Shown in pieces: positions 16,626 through 28,785 of a stretch of 64,000 nucleotides of DNA. The notes beneath the pieces were generated by a model. The model was not told the DNA's origin and did no database searches. It was given only the letters and a program-made list of their open reading frames with translations. Origin of the DNA: Epiperipatus broadwayi (taxonomy: Eukaryota > Onychophora > Udeonychophora > Euonychophora > Peripatidae); contig JAQFVV010006697.1 of NCBI GenBank assembly GCA_028023455.1, positions 126,001-190,000 of the forward strand. Direction: 5' to 3'. Each line of letters starts with the position of its first letter. The first letter of the stretch is position 1. The position numbers and the translations under genes were made by a program.

Positions 16626-18981
16626 CAACTATCAGTTAGTGGGATAAAAAAAGTTTCATTTTAAGCTTTTCAATTTGTTGCAGTTTAAAAGTCAGCCAGT
16701 TTCTATTTATTTGGATTATTTATTTGTAATATATATTGAATAAACAAAGGAAAAAAAAAAAAACAATTCCAATTTCTTAGTTAACAAAAAAAGTCATAGC
16801 AGATAATTTTGGGTCTTTAATATTGTTGCATTCATAAAAGAAGATTACCCAATTAATTGGCCATATTATTACCCCCCATGCATACATCCACTTTTTTAAA
16901 ATCAAATAAAGAAATTTTAAATACAAATATCTAAGAATAAAATGTTTAAACAAACCTATGAAATAATAATATTGAAAGTGTTATTTATGTTTATTTTCAG
17001 TGTTCAACGTACAGTGACTGCTGTTATAAGTTTTTGTCTGATCGTTGCTGTCAACCTGGTGGATATTGCACTACGATAAATAGTGGTATGGGAGGTCATA
17101 CTGAGATGTGGTATAAAAAAAATGTCGTTAAATGAATACAATTTATTGTTAAATAATATTGATTTTAATAAATAATAAAAACATATACTTACTGAAGTCA
17201 TGTTTTCTAAATGCGAAATGTTTATATGTTTCACACTCTTAATATAATATTTAATGTAACATTTAATATACACTAATAAAAATAAGAATTGCATATATAT
17301 ATATATATATGAAAATTAATTGTTCTAGTTAAGAATTTATAGTGTAATTATTTTTTTAAAATAAATAAATTTTATTGTAATATAATCAAATAATGTTCTA
17401 ATCTCACTACCAAATGGAAACTTTCAGTATATTGTTTAGAATTACTTAAGTATTGGCATCACAAAATCAAATACTTGATCGCTATACATACGCATTCCTA
17501 ACTAGATTAGCATTTGTTATGGTAATAATAATAGTAAGTATATAATAAAACTTGATTTTTGTCATGACCTTTATTGATGAAAAATAAAATAATCATGTAC
17601 TGAAATTAATATAAAATCTAAAATAAATTTAATAGTTAAATATTAACATTATACAACAGAATCCTATAAAATTAATTATTTTATTAGTCTTTTAAGACTA
17701 TATATAAGTAAAAATGATAGAGATTAAATATAAATGTATTCTAGGTTTGCTGCTTAATAATTATTTTCATCAAAAGTTAGCTTTTTCTTATGTGGCTCCA
17801 GCTTCCCCGCGATTAATAGACTACTGAATACCTCCAAATATAGGCTTGGATCTGAACTTACTTCTAGCACTATTTGCAAAATTAAATGCTCCAAACTGGA
17901 TGTCAATCAATCTATTATGTGCAAACCCAAGCATCCTTGTCTACATGCCTTTCCTAGCACCAATATTTATCCAAAAGAACTTCAGACAAGCCAATACATA
18001 ACTCTCTATTCCTTGAGCACCAAAAGGCAACATGGCATCAATTTATCCCCTCCTACACAATCATTCAGTACATTGAAAGAAATGATTCAAAGAAAAATAT
18101 AAGGGAGGCTTGCTCTATAGCCAAAACAAATGCTATCAACTGTAGATAATCATCCTTCCCTCTCTTCAAAAAATGGATACTATAATTTAAATATTTAATA
18201 TTGAATATAAATCTCAACAAATATTTACAATTACACTTATCTCTCCATTACTATTGCATTTCATCTTGCTATGAATATGAGAATGCCAAAAGTTCTCAAA
18301 AGCACTAAGCCATATTTAATTTATAGGAACAAGAAGCTTCTTTATAGTTGCACATAAGTGCAGTTGTTACATTTATTATTTCAGGTTAAAATTATCTTCT
18401 TGTAACTTCAAGTTTTTAGTTTAACTATTATTTTCATATTAGATTAACATCAGTTGAGATAGTTTAACAATTATTTTTATTTCATACTGAAGCAGTCAAT
18501 CTTAGCTTAAGATTGTGTTTCATGTTTCTACTTACTAATTCTGTGTTTAAATCCCTATTTCCCATCCCGCTCCTTTTGTCGTGTATATATATTTCATGTA
18601 TATATTTGAGATGCGCACCTAAATTATAAAATTTAATGTTTTAATAACATGTTTTAAAATTATTATTAATTCTTTTTATTAATTATTAGTTTTTTTTATT
18701 AAAGTATTATAGATGTGGCTCAAATATATACATAGAAGCAAAACTTACTAACAAAATATTGATGTTTTTAAATATTTATTATATGTCATTTTTAACTTTT
18801 TCTTTTTAAATTGCTTGTTTTTCTATTAAACTATATATTTTTTATAAAATCCAATATGGAAGATGTGACTGTTGTTAATTGTCCAAAAATAATTAAAGGG
18901 AGGTATTTTTTTAATTAAAGTTTTACTTAAAATAAATGGGATTAAGTAGATTAAAGATTTTCTTTTGTTGAAAACATGTTG

Positions 18982-19014
18982 TCAAATCTATTTCTAATCT
19001 GGAAATAGATTTGA
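18982..19014. repeat. short perfect hairpin, 13 bp arms
   Basis: TCAAATCTATTTC and GAAATAGATTTGA are exact reverse complements around a 7-base loop. It could be chance in AT-rich DNA. Confidence 0.6.
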
Positions 19015-20102
19015 ATTTATTTTGGACGTTATCTAACAATTGCTTCTTTCAAAAACAACTGATAAAAGAAAAAGTATAAAATGACTGAATTTTGGAGAAT
19101 GGATGAGATTAGCTACTTTTAGAGAGAGGTATTATAAACATATTTCGTTTTGCTTGAAACTTACAAATGATGTAGCAGTAAATCCACCACTCTTCTCGAC
19201 CCTATGGGTCATCATTTGCTGCTACCGTAATATCCTGCTGCCATGAAATGAAGAAAGGTCTAAAAAAAACTTTAGAATGCTAATAGAAGTTTCCTGCCAC
19301 CGAAGTACTTGCATTTCAATCGCTGTGCATGTGCCATACTTTAAAATGGACTCTTAAAATTGCAAGGTAAATTTCCAAGCCACCACCTAATAGTCAATTT
19401 AGTCTAAATAATCTATCAAGATCTCTTCTCATGTATTCTTTAACTTTGCCTTTTTATATATATATATATATATCTGTGAATGTAATTTTGCTCTCAAATA
19501 ATTTCTTTATATCTAATCCTATCTCATGTGATCTTAACTTTCTTTAACTTGGTGCGGTCATTTATTTATATGTATTTATTATTTGATTTGTATATCTGCT
19601 TGCTTATTATTAAAATATCAATCTCACAACCTGGTGAGCTTAATTTCTAAAATCTTTTCTGTCATTTTTTTTTAACTAAACCTTCATGCAAAGGTTATTA
19701 ACATCCTCTTAAAATATATATGTAATGCATTATAAATTAATACGTTCACCAGATTGTTTTATGAATCAACATTTTAGGTTCGTTTTTAATATAAAAATTG
19801 ATTTGTTTAACTCTGAAAATCCAGAACTCAAGCTAATTAACGCTCTGAAACATTTATTTTATAATTATTTATTAAATTCTGAAAAGGTGACTTATAATTT
19901 GTTTCCTATATAACTGCTAATCTTGCTTCAATTTTCATACTCTTAAAATATCAAATATAGTATTTAAATATTCCAGTTATTATAAAAATCACGAAGGTGC
20001 GATTGATTTATTTAAAAATAGCAGAAAAGGGATCGGGGTAGATCTTAATGTTTCTTTTACTAGGTAAAAATCTTAATGTATATTTTATTAAATGAAATAT
20101 TC

Positions 20103-20129
20103 ACTCTCTCTCTCTATATATATATATTA
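20103..20129. repeat. (TC)n(TA)n compound microsatellite
   Basis: A short TC tract passes directly into a TA tract. Confidence 0.9.
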
Positions 20130-20277
20130 TAATTGCATGGAATATTATAGTATTCAAACAAGGGTCATTTATTTTTAAAGCAGTAAAACTTTTCAAGATT
20201 GTTAGTGACATTTATCATTCGTACTGCGTTCCTGACATATAGCCGATCTTCGTGATTATATATATATATGTGCTTCT

Positions 20278-20356
20278 TAATCTGGGGGTTATGACAAGTT
20301 TGAACCCATAGATTTCTTTTTGTTCCATAGATAGTTGAGCTATCTGGAACCACATT
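20278..20356 (-). other. possible pol III (tRNA-like) SINE head
   Basis: On the minus strand TAGCTCAACTATC lies about 25 bases upstream of GGGTTCAAACTTGTC. These resemble the A box and B box of a tRNA-derived SINE. I could not fold it as a complete tRNA, and no target duplication or tail was located, so this is weak. Confidence 0.25.
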
Positions 20357-22652
20357 TATTCCATATCAAATGCCTCTGGCAGTTATCCCATAAGTTTGGC
20401 ACACGCTATGCATATACACTTCGTAGATAAAAGGCCTCTCGCGTCGGTTATACCAACAAAAGTCTGGGCCACACCATGCCTACCCACTTTTCTCTAAGCA
20501 CTACCCAAGAAGGGGTGTGAGATTTCATTTTTCATCCAGAAGCATGATCTTTTCCTCTTAGTTATTTTAGGCTATTGTGTCAGCACCGCAAACTTCTTTC
20601 GTATTATTATTATCTCTTTTGCTTCATGGCCCAGTTTTAATGCTCTAATATTAAAATTAAGCTTTGCTTAAAATATATATAAATGCCAACTACTTCTATT
20701 TTATTAATTAAATTTATTTCAGTCTTATACAGTCCCACCATCATGATTTATATATCTATTTAAGAGTATCTATGTGCCTTGGAAAAAATAAAGCGTTCGT
20801 CTTACTATTGTTAAATGATTTTCATTAAATATTTTGTCGTAGTTTCAAATATAAGGTTTTCAAATGTCTTTTGTTTATTTTCACGACCTCAATGGCATGG
20901 AAATAATTTATATCATATGTATAATGAATTTCAGAACACTCCCCTAAATCATATGTTAGTCACCACGTTTCAGAACCATAACCCAAAGCGTTAATAGCAA
21001 TTTTACGTAACTTCTTTCTAATACTGATTGGCATCTTAATATTGGACCCACCAAAGATGTGTGTTTATTTGTAATATACCATTTAGCTAATAAAGAGCAT
21101 ATGAGAAATAATAGCGTGAATAACACTATGTACTTATCTACCTCTTGCTCATTCACGCACACACTAATGTAAATAATTAATTTATAAATGTATAATAATT
21201 TGTCAGTATATTAAATTATATTTTTATTGTCTAACTTATTTGAGTAGTTTAAATTCCTTCTTTTACTCCACTTCCACATATTACAGCCATGCTTATGTAT
21301 ATTTTAATATAGTCATAGTTAATAGATGTCTCATTGTTGCTCAAGCCAGATTAAGATTAATTCTCATGGGCCATCCCTATTATGTTATCCATTAGGTGTT
21401 TGATTTGGGGCTTAGAGAGTGGGTTCGGATCCAGGCTGGTTCCTGACCTAAATCTTGGGCTTGACTGGGTTTGAAATACATTTTGTGAGTTCCAGCTCAT
21501 GTTAGATGGATAAACATGTTTTGACCGGCACAATACAAACACAGGTTGTGAGACAAGTATAGTTTCTGATAGTTTTATCAGGAGTATGTTTCTTCTACAT
21601 TATTACTCTTAGGTTAGTAATATTTATATTTAATGAAGATCCTAGCAAAGGATTTCTGTATACACTATATTATTGTACATATTAACAAAATCATTTCTTT
21701 TTTTAATTCAGAGACAGAGTAATTTATAATCATATTCCCAATCTTGTTTTGGATTGCTGAACACACAATTGCTGATCTGCCATGGAATTGTATTACTAAC
21801 AATTTTTCTTAAAAACAATCATGATATCAATATTCTGTCTAATCGTATTATCACCTCAGACCTTTCTGCATTATGCAATGACCAATTGATTTTTATTTCA
21901 CCAGAAAATATTATCTTTTTTTAAAAAAAATCTATTCATAGATAAATTTGAAAACAATCCTTCTTCAAGGATAAATCTCAATCCCTTGATGTTTTAGTTT
22001 TTTTAATTATTTGTAGAATAAAATAATCTATTTATAGATTAGTTTGAAAAATATACTTCATGTCTTCAGTAAGATTTTAATCCATTTTAATAATTGATAA
22101 AGGTCTTCTAAAGATCTTAATACCTTTTTTATTTAATTGATGAAGAGTATTTAGATAATTTAATCTAGTTTCTTTTTGTGGTTTTCACAAAAAATGTATT
22201 ATTTTATTATTAAAATATTTTAAATTTATCAATCATTCTGCATACAAAAGTCTCTTAATCATTTTAACCTTATTAAATTTCTATTTAACAACTAGGCTAT
22301 TCTGTAACTAACATGAAAATAAATAATTTTATTATATACATGCACATATTCTAATGTGGTGAGCAAGAAAAGTAGATGATCAATTCATTAATCAGTGCTC
22401 ATTTTTATAATGAATGCTACAAATTGGGAATTCCGTATTTATATAGATGGGTGTATTTAGTTGTGCTCTCATGTAAGGTGTCTGTTTGCTTTACCTAACT
22501 TTGTGGATTTATTTTATTAAAGCCGATGTTTATGTTGTTAACTTGCAGCAGGAGACTGAATATACTTTTATGGAGCATGGTAAATTATAAATATATAATA
22601 ACACATAAAATAGATCTTGAGAAGAGAAATTATCATTTATTTTTTTGTCCAC

Positions 22653-22759
22653 AAATACATGTATAAAAATGATACAATTGTAAATAAAATAAAAGTAATC
22701 CAAGCAACATGGATTGCTTTTATTTTATTTACAATTGTATCATTCTTACATATGTATTT
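22653..22759. repeat. 107-nt near-perfect hairpin (foldback element or small-RNA precursor)
   Basis: Arms 22653-22702 and 22710-22759 pair at 46 of 50 positions around a 7-base loop (AGCAACA). All four differences are transitions: two become G:U pairs and two A:C mismatches in a plus-strand transcript. The flanks outside the arms do not pair, so the structure has sharp edges. Both strands would fold. It is either a tiny foldback transposon or a hairpin precursor of small RNAs; the long, nearly perfect stem is unlike most animal miRNA precursors. Confidence 0.9.
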
Positions 22760-23437
22760 CAATAAAATTATTTATAAAAAAATATTTTTAAATATGGATG
22801 CCATGTAAGGTAGGATATCAAACCAATACCAATCTGTACTAATTCTACCTGTTACATGTAAGACCATGATGACCAACACATCAGAAATATAAATCCTAAG
22901 ATTGGATCCTAATTGTTACATTAGCAGAATTAATAGTCATAATGCATTGTGGAATACTTATGGTTTATAAACTTCAAATTCAGATATGTAACAGATGAAT
23001 GATTGAATTGAAATGAAAATCAGTAATAAAGAAAACAATAACTTTATTTACATAAATATAATTAGCTAAATGAATTTTTACTTTGAGAGAATATATATAA
23101 TATTTCAAATCGATGTCTGTATTTCTTCAAAATAATATACGTAACTTTATAAATAAATATTTGAAAATACAGTAATTAAAACTCTATAAAAATTATATGT
23201 ATAACTATAACTTAGAAGCGCTTTCACTACCTTGTAGCTTTGTCAACTATCACATTTAAAATGTCAACTTTCCCATAATTCAATGTCAACTTTCTCATAA
23301 TTCTGTGATCTTAACGTTTGCTGCTTGCCGATTAATTAAAATTTGCTTGTATTTCTATATTAACATCGCCTCTTTAATTTTTTTTATTATTATTTCTTTC
23401 AGTTTCCAATATTTTTACTTGTTATAATCAAAATCAA
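22760..23437. other. AT-rich unassigned DNA
   Basis: No gene or repeat unit recognised. Confidence 0.4.

Positions 23438-23469
<32 letters not shown>
23438..23469. repeat. (CA)n(TA)n compound microsatellite
   Basis: CA tract 23438-23456 followed by a TA tract that ends at the start of element C. Confidence 0.95.
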
Positions 23470-25601
23470 TGTAACCCTTTCCCAACACCTCTCCTGCCTT
23501 TCTTAACAAATAACCGGGAGCGCCAATTCTATTGATCATAGAATAAACTACTAGTCTGATCTTGTTTTAAAATTATTAATGGGGCTCTTAAAAGATGTTA
23601 TACCTTAGCTTAGCTCAGTTGGGGATTACAGAGGCCTATAGAGTGTAAAATGTACACTAGATATGGGAGAAAACATTATGATTAATACGACCAAAACATC
23701 TACTAAGTTCTAAAATAAATAAAGAATTAAAATTGGTAAAGTTCTACCATTTAAATTGACAAGTTATAGTCTATGCCTCATCTCCTCCCATAATCCACAT
23801 GCATTGAACAACTTCTACTGTGTGATGAAATTAAATTAATAAAATAAAATAAAAGATGTAGTGCATGGTAAGTTAGAGTTAAATACAAAATAAAATATAA
23901 CATAACTTAACTACTAATGGTACAATAATTTAAACTAACAATTAATGTCTAATCTAAATTGATAAGTGAATATCCCAGGGAATTAATTTATTGCATAGCT
24001 TAATTTTAAATCTATACTTTCCAACAACTACTAATTACTATTATAAAAGTAATAACACAAATTAAGTAATATCTTAACAAAATAAGGTAGTTAGATAATG
24101 AAAGAAATAGGGTGCATTTTTATTTCAATTCATCATCTAAATAATAACTGAATAATAAAATTTTCAGAGAATCATTAAATAATCATTTCATGCAGTGTTT
24201 GGATCACGAAAAGCAACATCATCAGATCTGGATATATTCATCATTAAATTATGGAATAGTGCAATCATATCATATTAGAAATGTAAATGTGTGTGCATAT
24301 GTGGAAATATGGAATACCTGAATGCATGTCAAAGAAGAATTCCAATCAAACTTTATACATTTATTTACAAGACAATTTCAATAAACATTTGGCCTTATAA
24401 TTTATGCATATACATTTTTTAGATGATTCTAACAGCAAAGATTAAATGGTCTACATAAGAGCAAATAACATAAAGATAACTTTCTGTATTTTATTTTACA
24501 TATGCCAGCTATCAGTGCATTCTGATAGACTTATGAAAGAAACATTATAATGCTAATACTCAAATGGTAACACAAACTAAACTTTTTGATATTTTAGCTG
24601 CAAAATATATCCAAGTTATCAATCAATTCTGATAAACATATGACACAGAAACATTATAATACTACACTAAGATAATTAAATATAAAATTATTTTTGGTAT
24701 TTTATTTTCAATACACTTAAGCTATCAATCACTTCTGGTATGCTCATGAAAAAATAAAACTCTATTAAACATTGACAATAAATTATAAGATGAAAATGAA
24801 GTTCTGGGCATTTTTACTTCAAATGCACATCAAATTATATGAGAGGGATTTAAATCTAAGAGTAAGAGTAAGAAGTCAATTATACTTTACAAAATTAAAT
24901 GAATAATTCTATTAATTAGCCGCACTTTGTTTTTCCTTGTTTGCTCATTCAAATGCGAGGGATGAAACGTTATGAGAGTTGATGGTATAAAATCTAAACA
25001 ATTAATATGACATGATTTGAAACAATAGTTAAAAGTTACTAACAATAATGATGCATTTCCTCCACCCACTTTCTAAATTAATAATATTTTATGCATGTGT
25101 CTGAATTATGCTATCTGTTATAAAATAATTAATATTACTAAATCCGATCGTGTTTACTCAGGAAATTGGGATAAATATCATAATACAGATGTAATGGTCA
25201 CTTGGCCAAACAAGCTTTAATACTAATTCTGCTTGAGCTGTTCTGTGACAAAAATCAATTCTACCTTCATTTCCTCTTTTTATCAGCAAATTATCTTACA
25301 CTGACTATGAATAAAAAGTTAAGAAAACATTCCATAGGCACATGAAGGGATAAAAGACTTGCTAACTCTTAATCTACTTAAATAACAAACACAATAGCTC
25401 CCAATGCTTCAAATGAGACTTAAAACAACCAAAGGACATGGTCTTATCACCAAAATAAGAGAAAGACACTACTTGCTTCTCATACTATAATTCATAAAAT
25501 ACAATTACTAAATTTAAGTATTATGGAGATATTAATCAACCTAATAAGATACTACATAATCTACTCATGTCAAATACTCAAATAAATTAAAAGAAAGCTT
25601 A
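23470..25601. mobile_element. element C copy 1 (cut by assembly gap)
   Basis: Starts TGTAACCCTTTCC directly after (TA)n. It aligns by eye with 63078-64000 in the same orientation: CGCCAATTCTAT / TGCCAATTCTAT, GATCATAGAATAAACTA, AAAACATCTA, AAGTTCTAAAATAAATAA, CCACATGCATTGAACAAC, AGTTAGATAATGAAA and TTTCAATTCATCATCTAAA all recur in order. No coding capacity was seen. Its TTGTAACCC start resembles the TTGTACCC start of element A. Beyond about 24400 the second copy runs out of the window, so the true extent is unknown; the gap hides the right end. Confidence 0.75.
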
Positions 25602-26101
25602 NNNNNNNNNNNNNNNNNNNNNNNNNNNNNNNNNNNNNNNNNNNNNNNNNNNNNNNNNNNNNNNNNNNNNNNNNNNNNNNNNNNNNNNNNNNNNNNNNNN
25701 NNNNNNNNNNNNNNNNNNNNNNNNNNNNNNNNNNNNNNNNNNNNNNNNNNNNNNNNNNNNNNNNNNNNNNNNNNNNNNNNNNNNNNNNNNNNNNNNNNNN
25801 NNNNNNNNNNNNNNNNNNNNNNNNNNNNNNNNNNNNNNNNNNNNNNNNNNNNNNNNNNNNNNNNNNNNNNNNNNNNNNNNNNNNNNNNNNNNNNNNNNNN
25901 NNNNNNNNNNNNNNNNNNNNNNNNNNNNNNNNNNNNNNNNNNNNNNNNNNNNNNNNNNNNNNNNNNNNNNNNNNNNNNNNNNNNNNNNNNNNNNNNNNNN
26001 NNNNNNNNNNNNNNNNNNNNNNNNNNNNNNNNNNNNNNNNNNNNNNNNNNNNNNNNNNNNNNNNNNNNNNNNNNNNNNNNNNNNNNNNNNNNNNNNNNNN
26101 N
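25602..26101. other. assembly gap, 500 N
   Basis: Exactly 500 unknown bases, a conventional placeholder for a scaffold join of unknown length. Continuity across it is not shown by the sequence. Confidence 0.98.
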
Positions 26102-26473
26102 TGATGTTTTTATAAAATTTACGAATGACGGTAAAAAGGGTTTAGGTAGAATATATTGCAGAGGCTTTTACTAAATGGTGAAACTAAACTGATTTCAGAT
26201 CCATATATCTATTTAGTTTGTTAAGCTGGATTTGAAGACATTATGTGTCTGATAAATTTCATGCTTTCAGACTGATATAAACATGTTTGATAAATGCTGA
26301 TTTTAGAGTTAGTATTAGATCTAGTTTCTAGACTCCTTACACTTCACTGATGTGAGACAACTAGCTGGTCTGGAGGTGGAGACAATGAAAGAGAGATTGA
26401 ATTCTATCTCTCTCAGTGTTTATGTAAACAAAAGCTTGTTAGGATCTATTGGTAAAGTTCCATCTAGTGATCA

Positions 26474-26478
<5 letters not shown>
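26102..26478. repeat. diverged relic unit of the 399 bp satellite
   Basis: Block-by-block similarity to the units at 60636-63062, in the same orientation: ATATATTGCAGAGGCTT, TTTGAAGACATTA(T/C)GTGTCT, TTAGATCTAGTTTCT, CTTCACTGA, GTTTATGTAAACAAA and a final CCATCTA. It is much more diverged than the array units are from each other. The left edge is lost in the gap; the right edge is a (TA)n tract. Confidence 0.8.
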
Positions 26479-26509
<31 letters not shown>

Positions 26510-26522
26510 TGATCACTAGATG
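26461..26522. repeat. palindrome with (TA)n core
   Basis: CATCTAGTGATCATTCAT is followed by (AT)n and then its exact reverse complement, ATGAATGATCACTAGATG. The left arm is the end of the satellite relic, so a second terminus lies head-to-head with the first across the (TA)n tract. A further (TA)n tract follows at 26533-26567. Confidence 0.9.
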
Positions 26523-26531
26523 ATGTACGCG

Positions 26532-26532
<1 letters not shown>

Positions 26533-26567
<35 letters not shown>
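26533..26567. repeat. (TA)n microsatellite
   Basis: About 35 bp of TA dinucleotide. Confidence 0.97.
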
Positions 26568-26569
<2 letters not shown>

Positions 26570-28119
26570 GTCCATTAATTAAAACAAAATTGTAATTATA
26601 ATAATAATAATTAATTTTACAGTAATAAACTATTATAAAAAATTAACCAAAAGTACTTCTGTAGATTTAAGGTTTGTTTATAATAGTTTATTACCATTAA
26701 ATTTACTATTTTTATCATAATATATAATTCGTGTATAAGGTATGTATAAAGTAAAGAATTGTGCTATCAGTCTATTTTAGGGGCAATTCATCTCTCTAAT
26801 GGTCAAATGTTGTTTAATCAAGTTTGTTCAAATTTATGATTATTAAAATTGCTATTGTGAGTGGATTTTAAGCATTAATATAAAATATGAATACATGGTT
26901 AACTGGAGATGCTCATGTTTATATAACATAAGTTTCATAATGTTTATTCATGTAGACAGGTGGTTCAATAATTTATTGATTATTATATTTATGTTCCTAA
27001 CTTCTTATATATGTGGCAATGGCCTTATTATTATTATTCAACTTCATTAGGTACTCTCTGTATAGCTCATGCATCATATGGTCAAAGTGTGTGAGGGTAA
27101 ACCAGACACCATGTGTTCAGGTTACTAATCCATAGATTAGCAGTGGTCTAGTTTCCACAGGAGCTGGAAACTCTTGTGACCCCAAATCCTTGATTTAGCA
27201 CATCTTCATTTTTTCTACTGGTATGTGCCCTTGGTTAGAAGCAGATACACCTCTGCAGTTAGAGATACCCAGTGAGAACCATACCATCAGATTGATAAGT
27301 TGACCATCTCCATTTTATGTGCCATTGATTTTACTCACATAATTAGTACCACAATTTTTAAATAATGTTTACCTTTAACCTTCACCTGCACTCATCAGCA
27401 ACTCAAGGTGACCTAAATGTGAACTCATGCACAAGTTGTCCCTCAAACAAATATGTTATTAATTGTTATGGTCAAACCCAGAATAAGCTAATTAGATTAT
27501 AATTTTTCCAATCAAACTAAATAGAGCATCCATCATTATTGTAAGCTGCCATCACCTTCTGTGACACTCTGTTAAAGCCAGTAGATCATTCCAACATAAT
27601 ATTTTTAAACCACTATCTCTATTATTTCAATTTTATAATAAAATTTATATTCTTATCAACTAATCATACATCTTTATTGTGAGTCACAACTATTAATTAA
27701 TATATATCTCAATAAGTAAGTATATTAATGGCAGGACAAATGCATCCATGATTTTGTATCTTATAAATGTAATAATAACTGTTTAATATTATGAGAATGA
27801 TTAAATTTCCTAATCATATCAACAATTGTAAAATAAATAAGTTACTATAAAGCTTAAAGTGCTAGTGTGGTGTGATATGGTAAGTTATGGAGAACTTTGA
27901 GAGATAATCTCTATTCAAACCCTGAGTTACATTGTGCTGTATGAAAAAGAGAAGCTGTGTGACATCAAGGATGTTAATTAGGTAGTTGAGGTTAGGAAGC
28001 TTAGGTAGGGGTCTAAATTACAAGCATGTTTCTTCTTGGTCTTTCAGTTCTGTTGACTGGTTATACAATCTTGACCATTAAACCATGTGTTTAAAAAGGA
28101 AAATTTTAGTAAATATATA
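26568..28119. other. unassigned DNA
   Basis: AT-rich. The parts at 27050-27310 and 27840-28090 are less AT-rich and look like old repeat material, but no family was recognised. The second could be an upstream part of the RTE element that follows. Confidence 0.35.
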
Positions 28120-28515
28120 TTATCAGTCTTTATTTGTGGATCTGAGACTTAGATATTTAACAAAAGAGTAACACAGAGACTTCAGACCACTCAACAAATT
28201 ATGGTTAGATATGTTTCGAGTAACAAATAGACAAAAATGAAATACATGGGTGAGAGAACAAACATAGACTAAAGTGAAGTTGGGCTGAACACATTGTTAA
28301 AAATATGATAATAGATCGCAGTTGAAATATTGAAATGGATTCCAAGAGATTGTAAAAGATCTAAAAACAGACCACATGTGAGATGAATGAGTGAAATGAG
28401 GAAATATATATGGGGAATGTGAATAAAGAGGTAAGAAATTACAAAAACATAGATTGAGTTTGGAAAGATCATTATTCTGCCATCGATTGATAATGGTTGA
28501 AAATGATGATGGCAT
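28120..28515 (+). pseudogene. RTE-type LINE, C-terminal end of ORF2
   Basis: Three frames pieced along the plus strand show the C-terminal domain that follows reverse transcriptase in RTE-clade LINEs. In order: VTQRLQTTQQIMVRY, NKQTKMKYMGERT, WAEHIVKNMIIDR, and WIPRDCKRSKNRPHVR followed by EMRKYIWG. These match the family pattern of a 'TQR..ER.MLG', 'DR.TNEWIRERT', 'WAGHI.R..D.RW' and 'W.PRD.KR.RGRP..RW.DE' series. The 3' end carries AATGATGATGG, as expected for the short microsatellite tail of RTE elements. Stops and frameshifts throughout make it non-functional. The endonuclease and catalytic RT domains are absent upstream, so this is a 5'-truncated insertion, as is usual for LINEs. Confidence 0.8.
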
Positions 28516-28785
28516 GCTTATATATGTACATATATATTTTTTATTAATAGGCTGCTATTTTTCTCTTTTAAATTTCATGATAATATTCCCTAATTAACAA
28601 TTTGTTAATTTGTAGCATGAAAGAATAAAAACCTAACCATGATAGTTTGCTAAAGGATGCAGACATGAACAGTTCAGTGTATACCTGGTGTCAACTTGGT
28701 ATCAAATTTTACATAATAGAAGTATATTTAAAAAAAAAACCAAAAGGTTTTTTATGAACAATTCATTCCTCCTTATTTTACAAGA

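Larger units (their letters stand above)
16634..22652. other. unassigned AT-rich DNA with short islands
   Basis: About 6 kb without a recognisable gene. Less AT-rich islands lie at 17790-18120 (an open frame of 61 codons at 17917, no motif recognised), 19150-19400, 20280-20600 and 21350-21560. Short (TA)n tracts occur at about 17293-17310 and 19455-19472, and a (TC)n(TA)n tract at 20103-20129. Two islands contain pol III B-box-like strings (listed or rejected separately). Confidence 0.4.

Noticed and set aside
18982-19014. 13-bp-arm hairpin as a miRNA precursor
   Set aside because: Too short for a precursor; such small inverted repeats are expected by chance in AT-rich DNA.
21410-21440. GGTTCGGATCC, a strong B-box-like string, considered as a SINE
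   Set aside because: No A box at proper distance, no tRNA fold, no tail or target duplication found.
23500-23525. GGGAGCGCCAATT / GGGGGTGCCAATT in element C as a primer-binding site
   Set aside because: Resembles the PBS-like motif near 4765, but there is no CA-ending LTR edge beside it and no retrotransposon coding sequence in the implied direction.
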